Positions 35,788 through 45,526 of a stretch of 64,000 nt of DNA are shown piece by piece (the first letter of the stretch is position 1; every line of letters begins with the position of its first letter). Under the pieces are notes generated by a model, which did not search any database, was not told the DNA's origin, and saw only the letters and a list, made by a program, of their open reading frames with translations. The translations under genes and the position numbers were made by a program. This DNA comes from Phoronis australis (Eukaryota; Phoronida; Phoronidae): positions 597,629-661,628 of the forward strand of contig NMRA01000151.1 in the NCBI GenBank assembly GCA_002633005.1. The letters are read 5' to 3'.

Positions 35788-37850
35788 TGTCGAACAGGCT
35801 ACTCATCAGACTCTGTACAAGAGTCTAATGGTGCTACACTTTGACTACTGTGATGTTGTATTGGGTAATTGTGCATCATACCTTCGGGATTGACTTCAAA
35901 AATTACAAAGAAAGGCTGAGAGTCTGATACTCAACTATAGTGGCCGTTATAGTGATTTTCCTATTTCTGACCTCCTCGATAAACTCTGTTGGTGCAGCCT
36001 GGTTAGCAGGAGTGCCTTTCATATAAACTTTATGGTATACAAAGCCACACATAGCCTGACACCTAATTACCTGTCTACCAAATTCAAGGCAGTCAACGTA
36101 TTTTAAACTCTTGATGGAACTGTGCTCAACCGTCATCTTCAGTTGGTCTCCTATTGTCCTTAATGGTTTCGTCCCTAAAACAAAGACCCTCTCTAGTAGG
36201 CGGGACTTCAGATTTGATGAGGCTCTGCCTGACGGTTGTTGACGGTATTGTTGTTGGTGCTTCATTCAAATCAAACAACATGCGTGTTCAGGTTCAGTGG
36301 CCACATCGCGTAGAAAATCCTTCTTTCCTGTCGCAGGGACCCCTCGATACCTCGCCATGGTAGTGACTGAACTGGCCGGAAAACCCCGGCAGCCAGCCTC
36401 CACAGAAAAGTCCAACACCTCCAGCCGTTTACGTGGCAGTCATTCTTCAGGTTTGCATACTTCAGGTTCTTCCGCTCATGTGCCTCTTCCACCCTACTTT
36501 CCCACGGGATGGTGAGTTCGATCAAGATGACCTGGTGGGAACTCTCCGAATAAATTAAGGACCAAATCAGGGCGCTGGGTAGTCTGGACAATTTGCTGTG
36601 GGAAGGATGACTGGTGACCGGCAAGATCAACCCACACTTTTCAGTCGTTGGCTCTGTGAAGAATGACTTTTTTGCGCTGGGGTTTTCCTCTTACTTGCCC
36701 CATCGCAACTTCTTCTCAAACTGATGAATTCGATCCGGTGGCTTCTCGACTTTGGTTTGCTCTTGACTTCATCTACCAATACCCTTGCGAAGACTTTCAG
36801 CACCTGGTTGTGACGGTAGGTATACCTTCTTGATGCCAAAGACGCGCTGCAAGATAACAGGATATGTTTTAAAGTACATCTGCGTCCACACTGGCTACAG
36901 CTCGGTTTGTCAGAAAGGCCCTCGGGTAGGAAGGATGCTGGGAGTAGGCTGTACATCATAAACTGAGCTGACGAGGAATTTTGCTTTCAGAGGAGACATC
37001 TTCCACAAATCTGTCCACTTTATTTCCCTTTGCAAGACTTTGTCTCACATTGTCCACACCCCCTGCTGGCCCATCTGGACTGCTCGGGCATACCTTTCCT
37101 TGTTCTCTGACAATCTAAGTTCCCTGATCATTCTACCTCTGTCAGGGTCTTTATATCTTTTCCTTACTGGCTTCCCGGTCTTGTAGCCCAGTCCTTGCCT
37201 AGCCTGGTAAGCTGTTCCTATTACTTGCTTATGCCTCAGCCGACTTTGTGCTTCACTGAACGCCGACGTGGTGGACCACGTTCTGCCGGTGCGTGACTGG
37301 GTGCTGCGTCCACTGATGGCCAGGTCATATGTACTCCCTAGAGTGATACGGGCTCGCACTTTGGTAACTTTATAGTCCTCCACCACAGATGAGACCGGTA
37401 GGACAAGTTCTTACGATTACAATACTAGAGCGAGTGCCTCTGGCTGCCTGGTACCAGATAAACCTAAAAACAACTGTGGCAAAACAACATTTGTCTACAG
37501 AGGTGCTGTCTCTTACAACGGTATGGGGACTGCCGTCGTGTACGCACCCATTGTCCAAGTCTTCAATAAGAATTACTGGGAGTTTGTGCGTGGTTCGGGA
37601 CTGTAGGCCTCGCCTCATCACTATTTTACTCTATTTTATCTTATTTATTCATCTAATTGTACACATCAACTAACATTATACTAATTTATTTGATTTATAA
37701 ATCTTTTCAATCTAATTGTACATAGCTGTCTCTATTTTACTTCGTGTAAGTATTTCCGACTGGGCCCACTTGAAAATCAGTGTTTTCTTTGAAGTTGCCA
37801 CCCAGTCTTTTAAAGAAGTTTAAATGAATAAATAAAACTTTATTTTTAGT
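35788..37850 (+). mobile_element. 3' end of a CR1/Jockey-like LINE, split by another retroelement
   Basis: At 35788-36106 the plus strand reads the late RT region: QTLYKSLMVLHFDYCDVVLG, LQKLQRKAESLIL, the D-L-L-D-K-L...W block, FMVYKATHS and LTPNYLSTKF, with one TGA at 35891. The coding line resumes at about 37405 (YDYNTRASASG, FVYRGAVSYNG, then a decayed Phe-Lys-rich tail). It ends with a 3' UTR typical of such elements and AATAAATAAAACTTTATTTT near 37823-37843. The intervening 1.3 kb is foreign. In intact relatives, PxYLxxxF is followed closely by YxTR and YRGAxxWN, which fixes the interruption point. Confidence 0.8.
36271..37386 (-). pseudogene. Minus-strand RT C-terminal fragment inserted in the plus-strand LINE
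   Basis: Three successive minus frames, from high to low coordinate, match the C-terminal region of a retroelement polyprotein common in invertebrates. The first is KVTKVRARITL, then RTGRTWS, AQSRLRHKQVIGTAYQARQG and MGQQGVW (37045-37386). The second is SCSQCGRRCTLKHILLSC with RYTYRHNQVLK, a CxxC...H...C finger (36627-36959). The third is VILIELTIPWESRVEEAHER (36271-36630). Frames are shifted between blocks, so it is dead. It was inserted after the host LINE was already in place. Confidence 0.75.
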
Positions 37851-38921
37851 GTTTTCCGCTATACTTTATAACAAACTAACGATAAGTGTTAAGATAATTT
37901 AATTCTGTGCTGGAGTATGTAATGATTTTCTTGAAAGATTTTCTAAAAAATCCTAGTTTGCACTTGGTGTCCATACCATCAAGGCTTTGAGTTTTTACTC
38001 GAGATCACGTGTTGTTACTTGAGTTGTAGCTCGAATAGTGGGGTCATCGAGTGCGAATATATATTAGACACTTGTGTACGTAAACTATAATGCACTTGAG
38101 CAAATGAGATATAGAACTTGTAAACACTTACAGGATATTTAGTTTGTATTCAAAGTAAGAAGCAAAATGTCAACAATAACTTTGAAATCAATTTACCGCT
38201 CAAAAATAGACACGGGCTGTTTTGAAAACCAGCACCTCACCTTAGATAAAGATCCAAACCATTTTCAGCTGGAATCAGGTAACAATTGGGAAAAAGAACT
38301 GATTTCAGCCAACATCACATAATGTTGGGAAAGGTTACCAACGCATTTCAGGGGGACTTTTTATTTGAATGTTTGGCCAACTAATACCTAACGCAAAAGC
38401 ACATAAGTTTTGAAAGAATCCCACACTAGAACCATATACTATTTTCTTGTCATGAATTCACCGGCCTTTGCAAAAATGAGCTTGGTCAGCATCCGACTCA
38501 CACTACCAGTGTTGAATGGTGCAGTGTGCAACATGATTCATTCTGATATTATAGTGCATGTACTTGGCCACCAACAACTCAAACAAGTCAAAATAGCGAT
38601 TGTCATTTCTATACTGTGTTTTACTACCATTGTTCTTCTAGAGAAACAGGATGCTGTTGCCACATTCTCCTTCACGCTAACACTTTTTTCCGCGTAGAGC
38701 AGATGTAATTGGCAAACAAAACATTCATGCCTCTTCTCAAGATCTTTTCGGCACAGATCAACATGTGTATAACTCCAGGTGCTGGCACCATAAGTTCGCT
38801 ATTTTTCCTCAGCGTTAGCAAGTGATAAAACTCTTCACTTGACTGGGGGTTTACCGGAAATCACTCCATCCATAGCGCGATTGCAATAACTGTAAGAACA
38901 ATAACACCACAATATTCTGGA
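37851..38921. other. Non-coding stretch, no gene seen
   Basis: A 95-codon plus frame (38410-38697) has no domain signature. Confidence 0.4.
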
Positions 38922-39850
38922 TTATTCTAAAAATCCTTCGACCCCCACAACCCACGACACCCTTGGCCCACGACCCTTTTGACCACGACCCACAACCCCC
39001 TCGACCCATGGCCCACAACCCCAGCGACTCAGTCTACACAAGCTCGACTCGATTTGAACATAGATCAAGCGCCGACTTGCAGGACAGACGGGTCTGGCCG
39101 TGATCTCGGCTGGCCTTACTTGTTTCTTTTTTGCAATTAGGAGAGTTCATTCGGCAAGTCTGAGGCCAAAAATAGATAAAAAACAACGCGACCAAATATC
39201 AAAGACCTACAGATGTCGTTACCGGTAGAGTATAATCGTCTCATATGCTCTTCAGAGAATGGCAGATTCAAGCTTTTTGGGAGAGGGCGAGGAGCCCACG
39301 AATAAGTAATTTCCTCAGTAAATATAGTTTGAAAAAAACAAACTGTTAACTAAAAAAGTATCTCAAAATTACAAGGAGTATATTGTAAAGTACACAGTAG
39401 AAAGCAAACAATAAAAATGTGAAATAATGTGCATTCACGTTAACGTTCATTCTCCCTAAGTTTAGTAGAACAGGGTCAATAGTAGCCGCTCGTGGAACTA
39501 TTTCCTTGACAACGATAGCACGCTCACAATCCGCTATTTCAGATCTTGTTCTTACGCCATGACTTTCTGTGTTTAACCACGAGACTTGAGCCAGAGCAGA
39601 TTCGTGTGTAGTTTAGTCTCGTAGTTTAGCGACGTAATATTGTTATGAAATGGGTAAAAAGAGCAAAGACACATCTATTGCCGCAACTCGTAGGTCGAGG
39701 TGGTTATGGGTCGTGGGGTTGTGCTTCGAGGGCGTCGTGGGGTTTGTGCGTTGAGGGGGTCGTGAGGGTTGTGCGTCGTGTGGGTCGAGGGGTCGTGGGT
39801 CGAGGGGTCGTGGGGTGTGGGGGTCGAGGAATTTTAGAAGTATCCCAATA
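38922..39850. repeat. Inverted pair of GGGTCGTGGGTCGAG minisatellites flanking ~670 bp
   Basis: The left arm (about 38922-39030) is rich in CGACCC, CACAACCC and CCACGACCC words. The right arm (about 39688-39840) holds the complementary GGGTCG, GGGTCGTGGG and GGTTGTG words. The outermost bases also match: CTAAAAATCCTTCGACCCCC on the left against GGGGGTCGAGGAATTTTAG on the right. The structure resembles a foldback element whose TIRs have expanded into minisatellites. The centre has no frame of note. Confidence 0.7.
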
Positions 39851-40649
39851 TTTTTCGATGGCACTGAGGTGCTCAGACAAAACACTTTGGTAATAATCGT
39901 GCTCATTGATAATTCTATGGTTTTGGGAGATCCTTGTCTTGATGAATCTGGCAACAGCGACCCCCTGAAAAAGCAATACAACAATGGATGACCTGGTGGG
40001 ATGATTTTGATGGAAAATAAATGGTGAGAAGCATTCAAGGCAGAAAAAAGTGTGGACCAAAACAACTCTTATTGTTGCTATTGCATTGGCTCTGACTTTT
40101 TAATTGTTCTGTGATGGTCTTGTTTATTCAATACCAGGTAGCAGAGTATTACCACCTTGGTCATTCAGTCAGTGTTGCACGCAGGCAGCGAATGCAATAG
40201 AAAACTTAATCTGTTTACACATATTGCTGAATTATAGCTCAAGGTGATTTTGATTCAAAATGAGATGAAAATCTAACACGTGCCACATCATAACAAAATT
40301 TAGACATACATTCCAACACTGCACTTAACTGTAAACACAGCATCAACCCAAATACCTACGGCACACCCATTATTTCCAATATCCCATTCAGAAAAGCACT
40401 TTCAGAACTCTCGCCAAATGCCATCAGTAGGGCTTCGTCGAGCAGCTTGCGCCCATTTTGTACGCAAAGATTCACATTTTGGAAACCTGGCACAAGAAAT
40501 ATGGGTAAACAGAAAAACCACAGTTTAAAAGTTCACATACAAAGTTATGTATTTTAAAGTAAAACGACTACTGCTATAGCAAAACTGTAGTGGAAGAATG
40601 AGTCAATAGAGATTATATAACATTAGTTAAGGAAGGACATTTTTTATAG
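39851..40649. other. Non-coding stretch, no gene seen
   Basis: No feature could be supported. Confidence 0.4.
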
Positions 40650-41175
40650 TTATTCCCAAAGGTGTCTAATAAACTGCAATAGTCAGTCCCACAGTCTCAC
40701 TAACAGTAGAGATTGTGACCATCATATCTGTCGGCGAGTTGCGGATTTGGGAAACGAACGAAGGACTGGTCGAAAAAAAATTGATTACAGGAGTATTTCT
40801 TCCAGTTGGAAGGAATGAAAGAGATAGACAACCTGATAATGTGTCTCGCTCTACACAAAATGTACTTATAGCCACGTGATTCCGATGGTTTAGTCAGTGT
40901 GAGGCATAATTTGTCGAAAAGTTTCCAGCACATCAGGGCCCTATGGGAGAGCCACCGTCTCTACTGCTAGATGCAGGCGGTGGCACTGTCTAAAACTACG
41001 AAAGGGGATAGCATTAAGATTTGCTTAAGTACAACAATGTAAAACGTGACGGCGTTCTGTTCTTCAGCAACGTTTCCAGACGTGAAGGGTTCTGAACGTG
41101 CAATAACATCTGGCTCGTGTGTTAACTGCCCAGCACAGTCTTTTGTCCCGTATGTCAAAAAGCTGGCCAATTATC
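40650..41175 (-). pseudogene. Fragment related to the gene of the 30161-33310 transposon
   Basis: The DNA of 40780-40990 aligns with 32240-32450 on the same strand. Minus frames read VLDSATACI (40967-41170) and, after a shift, SFIPSNWKKYSCNQ, which parallels SFVPSLNKYSCTP in the other element. Neither end of this copy shows the AGTCGGTGGG terminus, so it is a truncated relic or a diverged relative. Confidence 0.55.
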
Positions 41176-41483
41176 TCCCAGGCTTCAAAGGGTTACTGAA
41201 ACCTGTAAGAATGGGTTGTCTTAACTTCTGTTGTACTTGGGCGATTTTGGTGATTCAAAAACTAAACATGATCAGCATTTGACAAGGAATTCAGAAATGA
41301 TATTGGTTTATGTTCAGATATGTTATAACCTAACTTTCATTTTTAGCAGCACAGTCAGGCTCGATACGAGATTAGAGTAATTATCGAAGAAAAGAGACCA
41401 TCCCGCACCCCAAATGGAAGAATGGAGTTAATCAGTCGTATAAGATATGGGCTACAGGGGTATTCTTCACAACTTGTTGTTGG
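41176..41483. other. Non-coding stretch, possible SINE body
   Basis: It lies directly 3' (minus strand) of the tRNA-like head and could be the tRNA-unrelated part of a SINE. Confidence 0.3.
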
Positions 41484-41565
41484 GCTAAAGACTCGAACAA
41501 GTTGAGAGCAACGGGAAAACGCCCTAATGTTTCGAGCCGTCGTCTTAACCGCTGAGCCATTTAGC
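41484..41565 (-). other. tRNA-derived sequence (SINE head or tRNA pseudogene)
   Basis: The minus strand starts GCTAAAT and ends CTTTAGC, giving six of seven acceptor pairs at 82 nt, the length of a tRNA with a long variable arm. TGGCTCAGCGG fits the A box. GTTCGAGTC fits the B box except for its last base. The loop CTCGAAA would place CGA (Ser) as anticodon. The anticodon stem does not pair and the 3' strand of the T stem is missing, so it cannot be a working tRNA. Confidence 0.5.
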
Positions 41566-41644
41566 AGTTTACGTTATCTTACGTGAAAATAGAATACAAT
41601 AGTGAACGCGGCCTGCAAGCAGATACACGATAGACTTACCGGAT

Positions 41645-41783
41645 CATGGGCTGCGCAGCACTGAAAAAAGTGGGGGGCTATAGCCCTCAGCCCCTAGTGC
41701 TGCACGGCCCATAGACCATGGGCGGCGAAGCACTGAAAAAAGTGGGGTGGCCAGCCCAGCCCCCCTGTGGTGCGCTGCCCATG
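41645..41783 (+). repeat. Two tandem 72 bp hairpin units
   Basis: Each unit runs from CATGGGC to GCCCAT(A/G) and folds on itself. Unit 1 pairs GGGCTGCGCAGCACT with AGTGCTGCACGGCCC. Unit 2 pairs GGGCGGCGAAGCAC with GTGCGCTGCCC. Both have AGCACTGAAAAAAGTGGGG in the left half. The period is 72 bases (41645 and 41717). It is GC-rich against an AT-rich background. Confidence 0.85.
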
Positions 41784-42140
41784 CGGGCTTAGAGCCGTCA
41801 GACCTCACGTAGGTAACACACAACTCTTGTATTCGAGCCAGGACACTCCGAAATAGACGTCTTCACACACCAGAGGAATACACCCAAACAAGCGTACAAA
41901 TCCGTGCTCAGCGTCATATGGCGCATTCCTCGGCATGTGCGCCGATGCAATAACGGACAGAAAGCACTTAACTTAAAGAAGTATGTCACCCGACTTAATT
42001 AGTCTTTTTTAATGTCTTAATCGGTCTATATCCACATCACCTCGTATACGGTCGATCTTACCTCGCCGAGAGGTGTCTCGTTAACCTGCAAGGAAGGTGA
42101 CAAACGACGCAGCGATGTCAGTGGTTCTTCGGTAGAGTGA

Positions 42141-42345
42141 ATGCCGTTTTGGTGTGGTGTATCGTTCCCGCTTGTGCGAACTATGAAGCTGCGAGGAAAG
42201 CGGGTATATCGTTTTTTCGATTTCCTCGAGAGCCCATAATGCTTCGGAAGTGACTCGTGGTAGTGAAGAATGAAAACTACGTCGTTAATACCAAGTATGA
42301 CGCGGTGAAGTTTGTCCGTGTCTGTCAGTGGCTTGCATTTCGTCG
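42141..42345 (+). pseudogene. THAP domain pseudogene (second copy of the THAP/P2X7-like module)
   Basis: After an ATGCCG start and a frame change, the plus strand reads WCIVPACANYEAARKAGISF, FRFPREP, LRK*LVVVKNENYVV, KYDAVKFVRVC and, after another shift, GLHFVGS. These match the THAP zinc finger in order: C-x-V-P-G-C, the FxFP strand, the R-x-W-L-x-x-V-K helix, and C-x-x-H-F. The stop at 42251 (TGA) sits where the invariant tryptophan codon (TGG) belongs. The gene is convergent with the P2X7-like relic to its right, the same arrangement as in the intact element at 44019-45648 but inverted as a whole. Confidence 0.8.
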
Positions 42346-42424
42346 GATCGGTTGTTTATCAGTTTTTTATTATGGAGAATTGTAGTTGGCCATGAAATCC
42401 TAAGCAATTACAATTAATTCAAGG

Positions 42425-42947
42425 CGTAAGATCATAACGTTTTACATAACCTGTTTGATGACTGATCGTTCGTGTGGCTTCTCTTTGGTCGTTTAGGTGT
42501 AAAATGTTTTCGCCAGTTCTTTTTCTCGACCCTAAAAAACATCGTAAGTACACCTCTGTTTCTATGCGGTGCAAAATCAGGATGGTCCGTGAGACAGATC
42601 TATGCTTCTCCACGAAGGCGTTTCACTTGCAGAATTTAATGGCAGCAAACGCAAGCGTCAGTCGTTTCCTTTATCGTGCAGTTAGCTCAATGACACCATG
42701 ACAAGTCATTCAAACAGTTTTCGGAATTAGCATCCAAATGTTCTGTTGTCTATGCATGTTCACGGAGCCTCTCTATTATTTCTTGAACATTGTATTCCGG
42801 TTCTAACTGATAGTCTGTAAAACCTAACGATCGATCTCTGAAGCCTTCGTCGGATGAACGCTCGTCTAAGTCGGGATTGCGAGTTGCCACGTCGACGTTT
42901 ATTATTGTGCGTTCTGTTTCAAAATGACTTGTTCTCACCCTAACCAA
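42425..42947 (-). pseudogene. P2X7-ballast-like pseudogene (second copy)
   Basis: The minus frame starts with an acidic leader (SSDEGFRDRS, GFTDYQLEPEYNVQEIIER) that parallels SSGDEEFFHG and YMFEPQYNEAEY of the intact copy. After one in-frame stop it continues in the same frame: DLSWCH*ANCTIKETTDACV, CCH*ILQ and ICLTDHPDFAPH. This is the W-C-x-C-x-x-C...C-x-C-C...C-x-T-x-H-P-x-F series of the P2X7 C-terminal Cys-rich ballast domain. It accumulated four stops, yet it retains the CLTDHPDF part that the neighbour copy nearly lacks. The end of the domain is not recognisable. Confidence 0.8.
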
Positions 42948-44018
42948 TGCTTATATACAACTGAAACAAAGTCTGTCTCAATGAATACATGTTGTAGTGC
43001 CTTGCAGTGTTCGTGAGTGCAAACGTTTTGAGAAGCCAGCAATGAATAAATCACTTTGTTATCAGCTTTATAAACTAACTGACCGGGCACCGAGGCCGTG
43101 TGAGCGCATGGTAATTCAGTGTTTGCTGACAGAAAGCTGTTGTGAAACAATAACTCGATTTTATATCCTACAGTGTAGGGTCAGATGTTAGGGAAATCTT
43201 TAATTAGGTATTCATATACATTACTCGAATCATTGTTTTTGTACAACTTTTGCCCCGACAACCTGTCTTCGCGGCCACAGACGAGCTATTAAGTAGATTT
43301 GCAGTTTCACGGCTAATTCACCAAAACAATTACGAGCACATCTTTTCTTTAGCTTATTAGTATAGTCTTTTTGTGACAGGAAGTTTAGTTTCCAACTTTG
43401 GCTGATTTATATTCGTGATGTGTTCAGTCCGGCCGCGATTTGCCTGATCGAGTTCCGAGCCACTGGCCGGGATAGCAAGCGATTTGTGTGTTTAGAAGGG
43501 AAAAATCGCAAGTCTAAAATTAAACACACAGCTATGTTCTTTGTAGTTCACAGAGGAATAATTTGAAGTTATCACCGAACAGACCCCAAACTCCCGCGAC
43601 CGACATTGGTAAATTGGCCTACCGAACTCTGTAGGCTACGGTACGTTCAAATACCTAAAAATCCGTAACAGCGAAACAAAATTACACTTTCGTAAAATAA
43701 ATCGATTATTTGTAAGAGCTTTACATCGAGTTTTGATGATTTATTGGTGTAAATTAATAAACTTAAGAGATAATATGACACCAGTTGTGAAGTGCTGAAC
43801 AGACTGCATTCGAACCTCTGACGTCATTGGTTAATTTCAACACCTCCGTCTTCCGTCAGGTGTCAGGTAAAAGAGCTATACTTGCTGTTTTCGAATGGAA
43901 CTACTCGATCTAACTTGATACAAACTTGCTTGTTTTGGGATGGCATTCTGCCTTAAATTTCTGACAAAAAACGCATAATACATGGCGCTTTATTGTGAAC
44001 GAGTTTTTAAGTGGGTCG
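42948..44018. other. Spacer between the two THAP/P2X7-like modules, no gene seen
   Basis: A minus frame at 42935-43150 ends THEHCKALQHVFIETDF but is upstream of the pseudogene leader, so a link to the module is doubtful. No inverted repeat matching the 122 bp TIR was found here, so the ends of the decayed copy are lost or different. Confidence 0.4.
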
Positions 44019-44140
44019 CATTTTGAGCTAAAATAAGGTTGGTTGGTTATCCTAGACATATTTTCCACTTAATTACAGCTTTTCGTAATTTTATAAATTA
44101 CTCGTCCGCTACTCCGGAAGTGACGTTTTAGGAGGCAAGC
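44019..44140 (+). repeat. Left 122 bp TIR of the THAP/P2X7-like element
   Basis: Starts CATTTTGAGCTAAAATAAGG and ends GACGTTTTAGGAGGCAAGC. It is the inverted partner of 45527-45648, with about eight mismatches. Confidence 0.95.
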
Positions 44141-44328
44141 GTTTCCCCACCACTTGGTTTTGCGTTGACTTTACCATGCGAATCTGTTCTATTCTACTTT
44201 TGTTTAGTGCTGTTTTTCAACAATTGTCGCCACCAATTTCCATCGGCGAGTATTCTGCGGCAAGATAGGTTAGTGGAGAACTCAACTACGTTGGATTTAG
44301 GGATTGTTTAGTGTGTTGTAAGCTGAAA

Positions 44329-44724
44329 ATGGCTGGAGTCGGTGACCCGTATCACAGTGACAGTAGTGTGAGTGACGGAGACCTTGTTCACAGCAGTGGT
44401 GACGAGGAATTTTTTCACGGACATTCAGTGGGTGGGTACATGTTTGAGCCCCAGTATAACGAGGCAGAGTACGCACAGGCACAGGCAGCTGTTGAGAGAA
44501 ACGAGGCGGCTACTGAGGACAGACGTGGTGACACATCTTGGTGCAAATGCACTGTGTGCGTTGTTATGCCTACCTCAATGGAATGCTTGTGCTGTTCAGA
44601 GTTCGACGAGGCCAAGCCACTACTGGACATGGTTAAGTGGACCTCCGGCATACCACGGACAGAGGAACAACTGTCCCACTTGCCAGAGTGTCCCGCGACA
44701 CACTCCCACTGGATGGTGACCTGA
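44329..44724 (+). CDS. Small acidic protein with P2X7-ballast-like Cys-rich domain
   Basis: A 131-residue protein from the first ATG (earlier in-frame GTG ignored). Residues 1-40 are Ser/Asp/Glu-rich (SDSSVSDGD, SSGDEEFF), followed by YMFEPQYNEAEYAQAQAAVE and then the domain: DTSWCKCTVCVVMPTSMECL, CCSE and finally LPECPATHSHWMVT. The W-C-x-C-x-x-C-x-x-M-P-T-x-x-E-C-x-C-C run is the signature of the Zn-binding C-terminal ballast of P2X7 receptors. The same domain occurs without the channel in many invertebrate proteins. There is no channel part here. The frame ends in TGA right after the C-x-x-T-H motif, where relatives continue with a Cys and 40-60 more residues, so the domain is C-terminally truncated. 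The role is unknown; protein-protein or nucleic-acid contact would be inference. Its 3' end lies 57 bases from that of the convergent THAP gene. Confidence 0.8.
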   Translation: MAGVGDPYHSDSSVSDGDLVHSSGDEEFFHGHSVGGYMFEPQYNEAEYAQAQAAVERNEAATEDRRGDTSWCKCTVCVVMPTSMECLCCSEFDEAKPLLDMVKWTSGIPRTEEQLSHLPECPATHSHWMVT

Positions 44725-44781
44725 GCACCCAAACTGCTTACATCGTGTCGTGTGACTCCCTCGCCACACACCTGGCACCTT

Positions 44782-45408
44782 CTAAATAGACAAGTCCACA
44801 ATAAACTTATCAAAGTTTGGCTCACCGATCTGTTCACTGAACGACAAACTGTCCTCTTCACTGGGTGTCGAACTGGGCCTGTAATCACTCCCACTACTCA
44901 ATATCGCTGCAGGGCTGCTTAGAGGCTCTGGGCTGGAGAAAACAGCACAGGGCGAATCACTACTGGTTCCAGGAATTGCACGCTCTGGGGTACGTTCGGA
45001 GGCACGGGTGACAGTAGATGAAGTGCCTCCACTGGCTCCAGTCACTGTACTGGCCACAGCTCGCGAGGCTTCTCGCTTCAAAAACGCACTTCTCGGGGGT
45101 GGCGACGGGGCACTGCCGGGAATCAACACAGACGGAATGGCATCCTTCTTCAGGCGTTGTTTCGCAGGGACCTTCATCAGTTCAGCGTACAAATCCCTTT
45201 CGTAATCGGACGGCAGAAAGTGCTTGCCACACACACGGTAATTCTCCACTGCTTTGTACGTTGCGTGGACGGGTAACGCTGCGTTCTTCACACGAACGAG
45301 CCAAGTACGGCGAAGTGTGTCATCCATCGGAAAGCGATGCAAAGGCACTCCCAAAGCGCGCGTGAGCCGATAATTACTACATCCCGGTACGCAGCAACAG
45401 TGTGGCAT
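44782..45408 (-). CDS. THAP domain protein
   Basis: 208 residues. The start is MPHCCCVPGCSNY, the normal position of the THAP zinc finger at the extreme N-terminus. Landmarks of the C2CH finger are complete: CVPGCSNY, PLHRFPMD, RRTWLVRVK, YRVCGKHFLPSDY and the closing KKDAIPSVL (AVPTIF-type box), about residues 3-92. The remainder is low-complexity Ser/Pro/Thr/Glu-rich with no coiled coil or transposase domain and ends FDKFIVDLSI. The family binds DNA sequence-specifically; some members derive from, or are, transposases. The gene lies wholly inside the TIR element and converges on the P2X7-like gene. No frame damage is seen. The most economical reading is an element-borne DNA-binding protein. 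A host-gene remnant captured between inverted repeats is the alternative. Confidence 0.88.
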   Translation of the reverse strand: MPHCCCVPGCSNYRLTRALGVPLHRFPMDDTLRRTWLVRVKNAALPVHATYKAVENYRVCGKHFLPSDYERDLYAELMKVPAKQRLKKDAIPSVLIPGSAPSPPPRSAFLKREASRAVASTVTGASGGTSSTVTRASERTPERAIPGTSSDSPCAVFSSPEPLSSPAAILSSGSDYRPSSTPSEEDSLSFSEQIGEPNFDKFIVDLSI

Positions 45409-45526
45409 GTTGACTGACTAGTAAATGAAAGCAAACGATGACGGAACTTAACACAACCGAGGTAGAACAATGACTGACTCGGCAGCTCTCACAGTCAGAC
45501 TATATGAAAAGAAATTGGCGCGAAAT

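Noticed and set aside
43800-43900. GAGGTTCGAATGC on the minus strand as a tRNA B box
   Set aside because: No matching A box or stems upstream on that strand.
44415-44894. 159-codon minus frame opposite the P2X7-like gene
   Set aside because: Antisense shadow; the plus strand carries the recognisable domain.
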